From JACVRW01 sp963837445 (GTDB taxonomy: Bacteria > Actinomycetota > Thermoleophilia > Solirubrobacterales > Thermoleophilaceae), in NCBI GenBank assembly GCA_963837445.1, contig CAWINK010000016.1, positions 310,001 to 374,000 on the forward strand: a stretch of 64,000 bases of DNA, in the 5' to 3' direction. The translations under genes and the position numbers were made by a program. Positions 28,731-37,269 of this stretch are shown here, in pieces. The stretch's first letter is position 1, and every line of letters starts with the position of its first letter. The notes beneath the pieces were generated by a model. That model was given only the letters and a program-made list of their open reading frames with translations, was not told the origin of the DNA and did no database searches.

Positions 28731-30645
28731 AGGCCCTGCTCCCGGACGGCACTGAGCTCCAGCTCGACGAGGGCGCGACCGGCGCCGACGCCGCCCGCGC
28801 GATCGGGGAGGGCCTTGCGCGCGCGGCGCTCGGAATCCGGGTCGACGGCGAGCTCAGGGACCTGGAGGCGCCGCTCGAGGACGGGGCGCGCATCGAGATC
28901 GTGACCGGCCGCGACGAGGACGGGCTGTGGCTGATCCGCCACGACGCCGCTCACGTGCTCGCCACCGCGGTGATGGAGCTCTACCCGGGCGTGAAGATCT
29001 CGATCGGGCCGCCGATCGAGGACGGCTTCTACTACGACTTCGAGTTCCCGGACGGCGTGAAGCTCTCCGAGGAGGACTTCGAGGCGATCGAGGCCAAGAT
29101 GCGCGAGCACATCAAGGCCGACGAGCACTTCGTGCGCGAGGACCTGCCGGTGGCCGACGCGATCGAGCGCTTCCGCGGCGAGGGCCAGGACTACAAGGTC
29201 GAGCTGATCGAGGACCTCGTCAAGGACCAGGCCGTGGACACCGTCTCGCTCTACACGAACGGCCCGTTCACCGACCTCTGCCGCGGCCCGCACGGCCCCG
29301 GCACCAAGCGCATCAAGGCGTTCAAGCTCACGAGCGTGGCCGGCGCCTACTGGCGCGGCGATGCCGACCGCCAGATGCTCACGCGCGTGTACGGGACCGC
29401 CTGGGCCTCCAAGGAGCAGCTCGAGGAGCACCTGAAGCGCCTGGAGGAGGCCCGCGCGCGCGACCACCGCAAGCTGGGACGCGAGCTCGACCTGTTCATG
29501 CTGTCCGAGCTCTCGCCGGGCTCGCCGTTCTGGCTCCCCAAGGGCGCCCACATCTGGAACGAGCTGACCCGAACCTGTGGCGCACCTCGAACGTCGAGCG
29601 CGGCTACACCGAGGTCCGCACGCCGATCCTCTACGACGTGGAGCTGTGGAAGCAGTCGGGCCACTGGCACGTGTACCGCGACCACATGTACTTCACGGAC
29701 GTGGAGGGCAAGCCGATGGGCCTCAAGCCCATGAACTGCCCGGCGCATGTGCAGATCTACAAGCGCGACCTCCACTCGTACCGCGACCTGCCGATTCGCT
29801 ACGCCGAGCAGGGCCTCGTGCACCGCCACGAGCCGAGCGGCACGCTTCACGGCCTCCTGCGCGTGCGCCACATCACGCAGGACGACGGGCACGTCTTCTG
29901 CCGCGAGGACCAGATCGAGGAGGAGGTGGTGCGCTGCCTCGACTTCGGCTTCTTCATCTACGACCAGTTCGGCTTCAAGCCGCGCCTCGAGCTCTCGACG
30001 CGGCCGGAGAAGCGGGTCGGCACCGAGGAGATGTGGGACAAGTCCGAGGCCGCGCTGAAGCAGGCGCTCGAGGACCAGGGCCTCGAGTACGACCTCAACG
30101 AGGGCGACGGCGCCTTCTACGGACCCAAGATCGACCTACACATGACCGACGCGATCGGCCGCTCGTGGCAGCTCGGCACCGTGCAGCTCGACTACTACAT
30201 GCCGGAGCAGTTCGAGCTCACCTACATGGGCGAGGACAACCGGGAGCACCGCCCGGTGATGATCCACCGTGCGCTGATGGGCGCATTCGAGCGCTTCATC
30301 GGCATCCTGATCGAGCACTACGGCGGCGAGTTCCCGCTCTGGCTGGCGCCGGTCCACGCGCTCGTGCTGCCGATCGCGGACCGCCACAACGATTACGCGC
30401 GCGAGGTCGCGAGCCGGCTGCACGAGGCCGGCATCCGCGCGGATGTGGACGAGCGCACCGAGTCGATCGGGAAGAAGATCCGCGACGGCGAGCTTCACAA
30501 GGTCCCGTACATGCTGATCGTGGGCGACGAGGAGCAGGCGCAGAGCGAGGTTGCGGTGCGCCGGCACCGCGAGGGCGACCTTGGAAAAACGCCCCTCGGC
30601 GACTTCGTCGGTTCTCTGAGCGCCGCTATACTGGCCCGCGAATGA
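28727..30645 (+). CDS. thrS: Threonyl-tRNA synthetase, one frameshift
   Basis: Class II synthetase charging tRNA-Thr. The order is normal: TGS domain (MKALLPDGTELQLDEGATGA), editing domain with the HxxxH-type HDAAHVLATAVMELYPG, the catalytic core with NCPAHVQIYKRDLHSYRDLP and RLELSTRPEKRVG, and the anticodon-binding domain from about residue 535 (APVHALVLPIADRHNDYARE). One base is lost near 29570, between HIWNELTR and NLWRTSNVERGY. Because thrS is essential and the rest is perfect, this is almost certainly a consensus error. About 639 residues when corrected. Confidence 0.92.
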
Positions 30646-30681
30646 CCCGAACCGCGCCACGGCCCGTTTGACGTCCGGCCT

Positions 30682-30687
30682 TAGCCT
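30682..30687 (+). promoter_or_regulatory. Leaderless-type -10 (TAGCCT) for infC
   Basis: TAGCCT ends exactly 6 nt before the GTG at 30694, with no Shine-Dalgarno sequence in between. It would give the infC-rpmI-rplT unit its own start 48 nt after thrS. Confidence 0.45.
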
Positions 30688-30693
30688 CACCTA

Positions 30694-31368
30694 GTGCCGA
30701 TCCCTCGTAAGTTCGATCGGCGGATGCCGGAGCGGGACGAGACCCGTATCAACGAGCGCATCCGGGTTCCTCAGGTTCGCCTCGTCGGGGAGGACGGCAA
30801 CCAGATCGGTGTCGTGGACACCCCGCAGGCCCTTCGCTATGCGCAGGAGCGCGACCTCGATCTCGTGGAGGTGGCTCCCGACGCGCGCCCGCCCGTGTGC
30901 CGCGTGCTCGACTACTCGAAGTACAAGTACGAGCAGGAGCAGAAGGCCAAGGCAGCGCGCCGCCACCAGAAGCAGGTGAACGTGCGCGAGATCAAGCTGC
31001 GCCCGAAGATCGCGACGAACGACTACGAGACGAAGAAGAACCACGTGGTGCGCTTCCTCAAGGGCGACGACCGCGTGAAAGTCACGATCATGTTCCGCGG
31101 GCGCGAGCAGACCCACCCCGAGCGAGGCGAGCGGTTGCTGATGCGCCTCGCGGAGGACGTGGCCGACCTCGGCACGATCGAGCAGTCGCCCCAGCAGGAC
31201 GGACGCAACATGACGATGCTGCTGGCACCGTCCAAGAAGAAGCCCGACGAAGTGGCGCCCGCCGCTGCCGATGGCGAAGCGCCCGCCGCTGCCGAAGCGC
31301 CCGCGCCGGACGTGCCCGAGGCCCCAGCCGCGGACGCCCCAGAAGCCCCAGCCGCAGCCGAGGGCTGA
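30694..31368 (+). CDS. infC: Translation initiation factor IF-3 with C-terminal A/P/E tail
   Basis: IF-3 binds the 30S subunit and proofreads start-codon selection. Both domains are intact: the N-domain with RINERIRVPQVRLVGEDG and DLVEVAPDARPPVCRVLDYS, and the C-domain with REIKLRPKIATNDYETKKN, FLKGDDRVKVTIMFRGRE and MTMLLAPSKK. The protein is 224 residues against about 180 for most IF-3s; the extra 40 residues are Ala/Pro/Glu repeats (EAPAAAEAPAPDVPEAP). The GTG start is chosen for the TAGCCT box 6 nt upstream; ATG at 30724 is internal to the conserved N-terminus. Confidence 0.95.
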   Translation: MPIPRKFDRRMPERDETRINERIRVPQVRLVGEDGNQIGVVDTPQALRYAQERDLDLVEVAPDARPPVCRVLDYSKYKYEQEQKAKAARRHQKQVNVREIKLRPKIATNDYETKKNHVVRFLKGDDRVKVTIMFRGREQTHPERGERLLMRLAEDVADLGTIEQSPQQDGRNMTMLLAPSKKKPDEVAPAAADGEAPAAAEAPAPDVPEAPAADAPEAPAAAEG

Positions 31369-31419
31369 TCTCTGCGCCCCTCGGGGCGCCGCCAACTTGC
31401 AGCATTGAGGGGTGGACCC

Positions 31420-31475
31420 GGTCGAAAACCACGATCTCGGCCTCGTCCGGCGGGGGGTGGGCGAGGTTTTTGTCC
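31420..31475 (+). other. Structured intergenic element between infC and rpmI
   Basis: The 194-nt infC-rpmI gap has no convincing gene. GGTCGAAAACC (31420-31430) can pair with GGTTTTTGTCC (31465-31475), 9 Watson-Crick pairs plus one G-U, enclosing CGATCTCGGC and a G-rich loop. A similar sequence occurs at 51464. The position before rpmI-rplT recalls ribosomal-protein leader RNAs that bind L20, but no known leader motif is recognised. Confidence 0.35.
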
Positions 31476-31562
31476 GTATCGATGGGCTACAGGCCAAACC
31501 CCCGCGCGGAGGGCGTCGAGATAGAGGTTGTCGACCGCCCGTCTGCTTCAATACACCGTCCG

Positions 31563-31757
31563 ATGCCGAAGATGAAGACCCATTCGGGCGCCAAGAAGCG
31601 CTTCAAGAAGACGGCCAAGGGCAAGCTGCTCGCGCGCCACTCCTTCACGAGCCACAACCTCGGGAAGAAGAGCGCGAAGCGCAAGCGCCACCTCGGCCGG
31701 CCGGTCGTCGTGGCTAAGGCCGACCAGAAGCGCGTCAGGGAGCTGCTGCACAAGTGA
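31563..31757 (+). CDS. rpmI: 50S ribosomal protein L35
   Basis: 64 residues, the standard L35 length. MPKMKTHSGAKKRFKKTAKG and HNLGKKSAKRKRHLGRP are near-invariant L35 sequence. It assembles into the 50S subunit. The stop overlaps the rplT start by 4 nt (GTGA), so L35 and L20 synthesis is coupled, the usual arrangement. Confidence 0.97.
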   Translation: MPKMKTHSGAKKRFKKTAKGKLLARHSFTSHNLGKKSAKRKRHLGRPVVVAKADQKRVRELLHK

Positions 31758-32113
31758 GCCGGGTCAAGCGGTCAGTCCACGCGCGCAAGAAGCGCCGCGC
31801 CACGCTCGAGCGGACCAAGGGGTTCCGCGGGCAGGCGCACTCGAGCTACAAGCGGGCCAAGGAAGCGCTCCTCAAGGCCGACACCTACGCGTACCGCGAT
31901 CGCCGCAACAAGAAGCGCGACTTCCGCCGGCTCTGGATCGTGCGCATCAACGCAGCGGCGCGCCAGGAGGGCATGTCGTACAGCCAGTTCATGCACGGCC
32001 TGAAGCTGGCCGAGATCGAGGTCGACCGCAAGGTGCTCGCGGACATCGCCGTCCGCGACCCTGAGACGTTCCGACGTTTTGCCGAGAAAGCCCGGGAGGC
32101 CGCAGCCGCTTAG
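31754..32113 (+). CDS. rplT: 50S ribosomal protein L20
   Basis: 119 residues with the L20 hallmarks SRVKRSVHARKKRR near the N-terminus, GFRGQAHSSYKRAKEALLKA, and the C-terminal RNA-binding half RRLWIVRINAAARQEGMSYS and FMHGLKLAEIEVDRKVLADI. L20 binds 23S rRNA early in assembly and in several phyla represses its own operon. GTG start overlapping rpmI. An intrinsic terminator follows 26 nt after the stop. Confidence 0.97.
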   Translation: MSRVKRSVHARKKRRATLERTKGFRGQAHSSYKRAKEALLKADTYAYRDRRNKKRDFRRLWIVRINAAARQEGMSYSQFMHGLKLAEIEVDRKVLADIAVRDPETFRRFAEKAREAAAA

Positions 32114-32139
32114 GCGATTGCGGACACCAAACTTCTCCC

Positions 32140-32170
32140 GGGCGCCTCTCACGAGGCGCCCTTTTTGTTT
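32140..32170 (+). terminator. Rho-independent terminator after rplT
   Basis: GGGCGCCTC (32140-32148), a TCAC loop and GAGGCGCCC (32153-32161) form a perfect 9-bp stem followed directly by TTTTTGTTT. This is the clearest intrinsic terminator in the window and ends the infC-rpmI-rplT unit. Confidence 0.93.
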
Positions 32171-32173
32171 CCG

Positions 32174-32822
32174 ATGATCACTTCAGCCGACAACGACAAG
32201 CTCAAGACCATCCGCAAGCTCCAGCAGAAGCGCTGGCGCACGAAGCTCGGGCCAGTTCAGCGCGGAGGGCGAGGACCTCCAGGGCCCTGACCCCGTCTTC
32301 CTCCTGCGAGCCGGCGAGGACGTGGAGCCGGACCTGCTCGACTCGGTATCGACCCTGGGTTCCGGAGCCCGCGTGATCGGCGTGTACAAGCAGCGCTGGG
32401 CCGAGCCGACCGGCGCTCTGCTCGTCTATCTGCACGGCGTGGAGGACCCGGGCAACGTGGGCACGATCATCCGCTCGGCGCATGCTCTCGCCGACGCGAC
32501 CGTGGTCCTCGGCCCGGGCTGCGCGGACCCCTACTCACCGAAGGCGGTGCGGGCGTCGATGGGATCGATCTTCGCGCGTCCGCCCGCCCGCGCCGGCATC
32601 GATCAGCTTCCCGGTCGAAAGCTCGCGCTCGACGCTTCCGCTGAACGCGAGCTCCGCGAGGTGGATCCGCCCTCGGTGCTGGTCTTAGGCTCCGAGAGGG
32701 GCGACCTTCCGGAGGGGCTCGAAACCGCCCGGATCCCGGTGCACGCCGACTCGCTGAACGTGGCGATGGCGGCGAGCGTGGCCCTCTACGAGGTGGCGCA
32801 TAGGATGGCCGCCGATGGCTGA
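32174..32822 (+). CDS. TrmH/SpoU family RNA 2'-O-methyltransferase, one frameshift
   Basis: SPOUT-fold methyltransferase that methylates a ribose 2'-OH in rRNA or tRNA. An N-terminal substrate-binding part (NDKLKTIRKLQQKRWRTKLG) is followed in another frame by QFSAEGEDL-type sequence, so an indel lies near 32252. The three SpoU motifs are intact: GVEDPGNVGTIIRSAHA, VLVLGSERGDLPEGLE and IPVHADSLNVAMAASVALYE. The ATG at 32174 lies just after the rplT terminator. It overlaps pheS by 8 nt, a frequent neighbour of this family. Confidence 0.85.
32801..32806 (+). promoter_or_regulatory. Leaderless-type -10 (TAGGAT) for pheS
   Basis: TAGGAT ends 8 nt before the pheS ATG, inside the end of the methyltransferase gene. 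It could give pheST an internal promoter. Confidence 0.4.
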
Positions 32823-33867
32823 CCTGGACCAGCTGCGCAGCGAGGCCGAGGCTGCCATCCGCTCCGCCGGCGACAGCGCCGCGCTCGAGGAGCTGCGCGT
32901 GCGCTACCTCGGCCGCAAGTCCGAGCTCACCTCGACGCTGCGCTCGATCGGGGAGCTGCCCGCGGCGGAGCGCGGGCCAATTGGCAAGGCGGCGAACGAG
33001 GTGCGGGTGGCGCTCGAGCAGCTGCTGGGCGAGCGCACAGCGGAGCTCGAGGCCTCGGAGCTCGACAGCCGCCTGGCCGAGGACCGCATCGACGTGACGC
33101 TGCCCGGCGATCCGCCGCAGCCGGCCGGCCGTCTCCATCTGGTCTCCCAGATCCGGCGCAAGATGGAGGACATCTTCGTCGGGCTCGGCTTCGAGGTCCT
33201 CGAGGGACCCGAGATCGACTACGAGTACTACAACTTCACGGCGCTGAACCATCCGCCGGAGCACCCGGCGCGCCTGCCGCAGGACACCTTCTACCTCTCA
33301 GAGCACGTGCTGCTGCGCACGCACACCTCGCCGATGCAGGTGCGGGCGATGGAGGCGCAGCCGCCGCCGATCTACATCGTGGTGCCGGGTCGCGTGTACC
33401 GCCCCGACACCCCGGACGCCACGCATGTGCCGATGTTCCACCAGCTCGAGGGCCTCGCGATCGACGAGGACATCACGCTCGCGGACCTCCAGGGGGTGCT
33501 GCTCGCGTTCGCCCGCCAGATGTTCGGCGAGCACACCGAGGTGCGCCTGCGTCCGGGCTACTTCCCCTTCACGGAGCCGAGCGTGGAGGTGGACGTGTCC
33601 TGCTTCCGCTGCGGCGGCACGGGCTACGAGGGCTCGCAGCGCTGCTTCACCTGCAAGGGCGAGGCCTGGATCGAGATCCTCGGCTCGGGGATGGTCGACC
33701 CGAACGTGCTCGACTACGTGGCCGACAACGGCTACGACAAGGAGCGCGTGCAGGGCTTCGCGTTCGGCATGGGGATCGAGCGCATCGCAAGCGTCGTGCA
33801 CGAGGTCCCCGACCTGCGCATGCTCTACGAGAACGACGCGCGGCTGCTGGAGCAGTTCGGCGCATGA
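32815..33867 (+). CDS. pheS: Phenylalanyl-tRNA synthetase alpha subunit
   Basis: Catalytic alpha subunit of the alpha2-beta2 enzyme that charges tRNA-Phe. 350 residues. An N-terminal coiled coil (residues 1-90) is followed by class II motifs: VLEGPEIDYEYYNFTALNHP, the substrate-binding HPARLPQDTFY, LLRTHTSPMQVRAM and the C-terminal FGMGIERIASVVHEVPDLRM. A four-cysteine knuckle (CFRC...CFTC near residues 263-283) interrupts the domain, as in many bacterial PheS proteins. It overlaps pheT by 4 nt. Confidence 0.96.
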   Translation: MADLDQLRSEAEAAIRSAGDSAALEELRVRYLGRKSELTSTLRSIGELPAAERGPIGKAANEVRVALEQLLGERTAELEASELDSRLAEDRIDVTLPGDPPQPAGRLHLVSQIRRKMEDIFVGLGFEVLEGPEIDYEYYNFTALNHPPEHPARLPQDTFYLSEHVLLRTHTSPMQVRAMEAQPPPIYIVVPGRVYRPDTPDATHVPMFHQLEGLAIDEDITLADLQGVLLAFARQMFGEHTEVRLRPGYFPFTEPSVEVDVSCFRCGGTGYEGSQRCFTCKGEAWIEILGSGMVDPNVLDYVADNGYDKERVQGFAFGMGIERIASVVHEVPDLRMLYENDARLLEQFGA

Positions 33868-36305
33868 GGGTCCCGGTCGCGTGGCTGCGCGAGTACTGCG
33901 ACCCAGGCACGCCGGCCGAGGAGATCGCCGACGCCCTCACGATGGCCGGGCTGAAGGTCGAGCGCCTGCACCGGGTGGGGGTCGGGGAGGTCTCCCACTT
34001 CCTCGTCGGCCACGTCCTGTCCGCCGATCCTCATCCGGATGCCGACCGGCTCACCGTTTGCTCGGTGAAGGTCGGTACAGACACGCACACGATCGTGTGC
34101 GGAGCGCCGAACGTGGCAGCCGGGCAAAACGTGGCCGTCGCGCTCCCCGGGGCGGTGATGCCGGACGGCTCGACGCTCGGCAAGGCGAAGCTGCGCGGCG
34201 TCGAGTCCCACGGAATGATCCTTGCGGAGGACGAGCTGGGGATCGGCGAGGACCACCAGGGGATCATGGTGCTCGACGAGGGCCTGGAGGTGGGCGCGCC
34301 GCTGGCAGAGCACCTGCCGATCAGCGACGAGGTGCTGGAGCTCGAGATCACGCCGAACCGGCCGGACGCGATGGGCGTGTACGGCGTGGCGCGGGACGTG
34401 CACGCCGTGACCACGGCGCCGCTCTCGGAGGACCCGGCCGCCCGCGATGCCGAGCCGAGCGGCGACGACGGCGCCGAGGACCACGCCAGCGTCGAGATCG
34501 CCGACCCCGAGATCTGCCTGCGCTTCACCGCGCGCGTGTTCGAGGACGTGAAGATCGGGCCGTCGCCGCCGTGGCTGAAGCAGCGCCTGATGGCGGCGGG
34601 GCAGCGGCCGATCTCGAACGTGGTGGACATCACGAACTACGTGATGCTCACCACGGCGCAGCCGCTGCACGCGTTCGACCTCGACGAGGTGCGTGGGCGC
34701 AGCATCGTCGTCCGGCGCGCGCAGGAGGGCGAGCGGATGACCACGCTCGACGGCGTGGAGCGCACATTCAGCTCCGACATGGCGCTCGTGTGCGACGCCG
34801 ACGGTCCGAGCGGCATCGCGGGCGTGATGGGCGGCCAGATCTCGGAGGTGTCCGAATCGACCACGCGCGTGCTGATGGAGGCCGCCACCTGGGTCGGCCC
34901 GAACATCATGCGCACCTCGAAGGCGCTGGGCCTGCGCAGCGAGGCCTCGGCGCGCTTCGAGAAGCAGCTCCACCCGGAGCAGGCCATCGCGGCGCAGCGC
35001 CTGGCCGCCCGGCTGATGGTGGAGCTGTGCGGAGCGCGGATGGTGCCCGGCACGATCGACGCGTACCCCGAGCCCCCGGGCCCGCGCGACGTGTGGCTCC
35101 GCGCCGAGCGGATGGACCGCCTGCTCGGAGAGCGCATCGACGAGGAGACGGCCAGCGGGATCCTCGAGCGGCTCGGGTTCGCGCTCGCGGGCGAGGGCAA
35201 CGGGAGCGCACGCGGTCCGGAGACGGAATGGCGCGTGCCGCCCTGGCGAGACTCAGACGTCCAGCGCGAGGCCGACCTGATCGAGGAGGTCGCGCGCATT
35301 CACGGGCTCGACAAGCTGCCCACCACGCTTCCCGCGCGCGAGCAGGCGATCGGCCGGCTCACCGGCACCCAGCCGCTGCGCCGCCGCCTGGAGGACCTGC
35401 TGCGCGACCGCGGCCTGCTCGAGGCGATCTCGTACAGCTTCACGTCGCCTGAGGCGCTCGCCCGCCTGCGCGTGACGGACGTCGAGCCGCTCGCGGTCGA
35501 GAACCCGCTCAGCGAGGACCTGAGCGTGATGCGCCCGCTGATCCTGCCGGGACTGCTCGACGCCGCGCGCCACAACGCGGCTCACGGACGCGCCGGGGTG
35601 GCGCTGTTCGAATCCGCGCACGTGTACCTCGCGAAGGGCACACTCGGCACGCTTGGGGAAAGGGGTCAGACCCCCTCACACGAGCCGACTCATATTTCCG
35701 TGCTCGTGACCGAGGCCAGCCCGGCCGGCTGGCGCACGCCCGCGCGGCAGGCCGACTTCTATGCGGTCAAGGCGCTGCTCGAGGGCCTGATGGAGGCGGC
35801 GGGCGTGGAGTGGCGCGCGCAGGACGGGGGCGCGCCGTTCCTGCACCCGGGCAGGGCGGCCACGGTCGTGGCCGGCGACGGCGCGGAGCTCGGCTGGCTC
35901 GGCGAGCTCCACCCGCTCGTGCTCCGCGAGTGGGAGCTCGACGGGCCGGTGGCGGGCTTCGAGCTGGACGTGGACAAGCTGTTCGAGCTGGCGCCGCAGG
36001 CCTCCACCTACAGCGACGTGACGAGCTTCCCCGCGGTGCTTCAGGACATCGCCGTGATCGTTCCGGACGACGTGTCGGCTGAGCGGCTGGCGGAGGTCGT
36101 CCGGGAAGGCGGCGGCGACCTGCTCAGCTCGCTGCGGGTGTTCGACCTCTACCACGGCGAGCAGGTGGGGGAGGGCAACAAGTCGCTGGCCCTGCGCCTC
36201 GAGTTCCGCGCACCGGACCGCACCCTCACCGACGAGGAGGTCGCGGAGCGCCGCGCGGCGATCGAGCGCGCACTGGAGTCGATCGGGGGGCGGCTACGTG
36301 CCTGA
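33864..36305 (+). CDS. pheT: Phenylalanyl-tRNA synthetase beta subunit
   Basis: Beta subunit of 813 residues that binds and edits tRNA-Phe. An EMAP-like tRNA-binding OB fold at residues 40-150 (FLVGHVLSADPHPDADRLTV), the B3/B4 editing core (RPISNVVDITNYVMLTTAQP, LHAFDLDEVRG), the B5 domain and a C-terminal FDX-ACB anticodon domain (SLRVFDLYHGEQVGEGNKSL) are visible. Between strands near nt 35640-35690 a short non-conserved stretch GTLGTLGERGQTPSHEP contains a DNA palindrome and looks inserted in frame. It overlaps argC by 8 nt. Confidence 0.95.
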   Translation: MRVPVAWLREYCDPGTPAEEIADALTMAGLKVERLHRVGVGEVSHFLVGHVLSADPHPDADRLTVCSVKVGTDTHTIVCGAPNVAAGQNVAVALPGAVMPDGSTLGKAKLRGVESHGMILAEDELGIGEDHQGIMVLDEGLEVGAPLAEHLPISDEVLELEITPNRPDAMGVYGVARDVHAVTTAPLSEDPAARDAEPSGDDGAEDHASVEIADPEICLRFTARVFEDVKIGPSPPWLKQRLMAAGQRPISNVVDITNYVMLTTAQPLHAFDLDEVRGRSIVVRRAQEGERMTTLDGVERTFSSDMALVCDADGPSGIAGVMGGQISEVSESTTRVLMEAATWVGPNIMRTSKALGLRSEASARFEKQLHPEQAIAAQRLAARLMVELCGARMVPGTIDAYPEPPGPRDVWLRAERMDRLLGERIDEETASGILERLGFALAGEGNGSARGPETEWRVPPWRDSDVQREADLIEEVARIHGLDKLPTTLPAREQAIGRLTGTQPLRRRLEDLLRDRGLLEAISYSFTSPEALARLRVTDVEPLAVENPLSEDLSVMRPLILPGLLDAARHNAAHGRAGVALFESAHVYLAKGTLGTLGERGQTPSHEPTHISVLVTEASPAGWRTPARQADFYAVKALLEGLMEAAGVEWRAQDGGAPFLHPGRAATVVAGDGAELGWLGELHPLVLREWELDGPVAGFELDVDKLFELAPQASTYSDVTSFPAVLQDIAVIVPDDVSAERLAEVVREGGGDLLSSLRVFDLYHGEQVGEGNKSLALRLEFRAPDRTLTDEEVAERRAAIERALESIGGRLRA
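35662..35674. repeat. REP-like palindrome GGGGTCAGACCCC inside pheT
   Basis: Perfect inverted repeat with arms GGGGTC/GACCCC and a 1-nt centre. It lies in a poorly conserved loop of PheT and is translated without breaking the frame. I recall this 13-mer as a dispersed palindrome in several bacterial genomes. No second copy is apparent in this window. Confidence 0.55.
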
Positions 36306-37269
36306 AGGCGTGGCAGTCGTGGGCGCCGCCGGCTACGGCGGCGCGGTGGCCGCCGCGATCCTGCGCCGGCATCCGTCGCTCGAGCTGACGGCGGTCACGG
36401 CGCGCTCGGACGCGGGCCGCCGCCACGACGAGCTCTACCCGCGCTATCGCGTGCCGATGGAGCTCGAGGAGTTCGACCCCGATTCGATCGCGGAGCGGGC
36501 GGGATCGGCGATCGTGGCCTATCCGCACGGCGCCGCCGCGCCCGCGGTGAAAACGCTGCGAGAGCGCGGCCTGAAGGTGGTGGACCTCTCCGCCGACTTC
36601 CGCCTCGATCGCGAGCGCTACCAGCGCTGGTATACGGAGCACGCGGCGCCCGAGCTGCTCGACGAGGCCGTCTACGGGCTCACGGAGGCGCACCGCGACG
36701 AGATCCGCAGCGCCGACCTCGTGGCCGCGCCCGGCTGCTACTCGACCGCCGCCCTGCTGGCGCTCTGGCCGCTGCGCGAGCACATCGGCGACGTGGTGGT
36801 GGACGCCAAGTCGGGCGTCTCGGGAGCCGGCCGCGATGCCACCCAGACGACGCACTTCGTGTCGGTCACGGAGAACGTGCAGGCCTACAAGGTCGAGGGC
36901 CACCGGCACGCCGCCGAGCTCGAGCAGGAGCTGCCCGACGGCGCCCGCTTCACGTTCGTGCCGCACCTGGTCCCGATCGAGCAGGGGCTGCTCGCGAGCT
37001 GCTACGTGACCACCGAACTGGAAGCGGACGCCGTCCTCGACCTGTACCGGAGCGCCTACGAGGACGAACCCTTCATCGACCTCTCCGACGAGCCGCCGGG
37101 CACGGACGACGTGCGCGAGACGAACCGCTGCCGCATCCACGTGAGCGTGGTCGGCGGCCGCGTGGTCGCCCTGGCGGCCATCGACAACCTCTGGAAGGGC
37201 GCCGCCGGCCAGGCCGTTCAGGACCTCAACCTGATGCTCGGCCTGCCGGAGACGGAGGGCCTCGAGTGA
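36298..37269 (+). CDS. argC: N-acetyl-gamma-glutamyl-phosphate reductase
   Basis: Third step of arginine synthesis, NADPH-dependent reduction of N-acetylglutamyl phosphate. 323 residues. NADP motif VVGAAGYGGAVAAAILRRHP, catalytic cysteine in AAPGCYSTAALLAL near residue 147, and the late motif HRHAAELEQEL with VPHLVPIEQGLLASCYV are all typical of the short ArgC type. The GTG start overlaps pheT by 8 nt, so the arginine cluster may be read partly from the pheST transcript. Confidence 0.96.
   Translation: MPEGVAVVGAAGYGGAVAAAILRRHPSLELTAVTARSDAGRRHDELYPRYRVPMELEEFDPDSIAERAGSAIVAYPHGAAAPAVKTLRERGLKVVDLSADFRLDRERYQRWYTEHAAPELLDEAVYGLTEAHRDEIRSADLVAAPGCYSTAALLALWPLREHIGDVVVDAKSGVSGAGRDATQTTHFVSVTENVQAYKVEGHRHAAELEQELPDGARFTFVPHLVPIEQGLLASCYVTTELEADAVLDLYRSAYEDEPFIDLSDEPPGTDDVRETNRCRIHVSVVGGRVVALAAIDNLWKGAAGQAVQDLNLMLGLPETEGLE

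Noticed and set aside
24425..29734. A 1,769-codon open frame that appears to fuse an MBL hydrolase, fumarylacetoacetase pieces, a glycosyltransferase and thrS
   Set aside because: The segments belong to separate genes with their own starts and overlaps. The frame is joined only because frameshifts remove the stops.
33600..33665. Four-cysteine insertion in PheS as a novelty
   Set aside because: Cysteine knuckles at this place occur in PheS of many bacteria, so it is ordinary.
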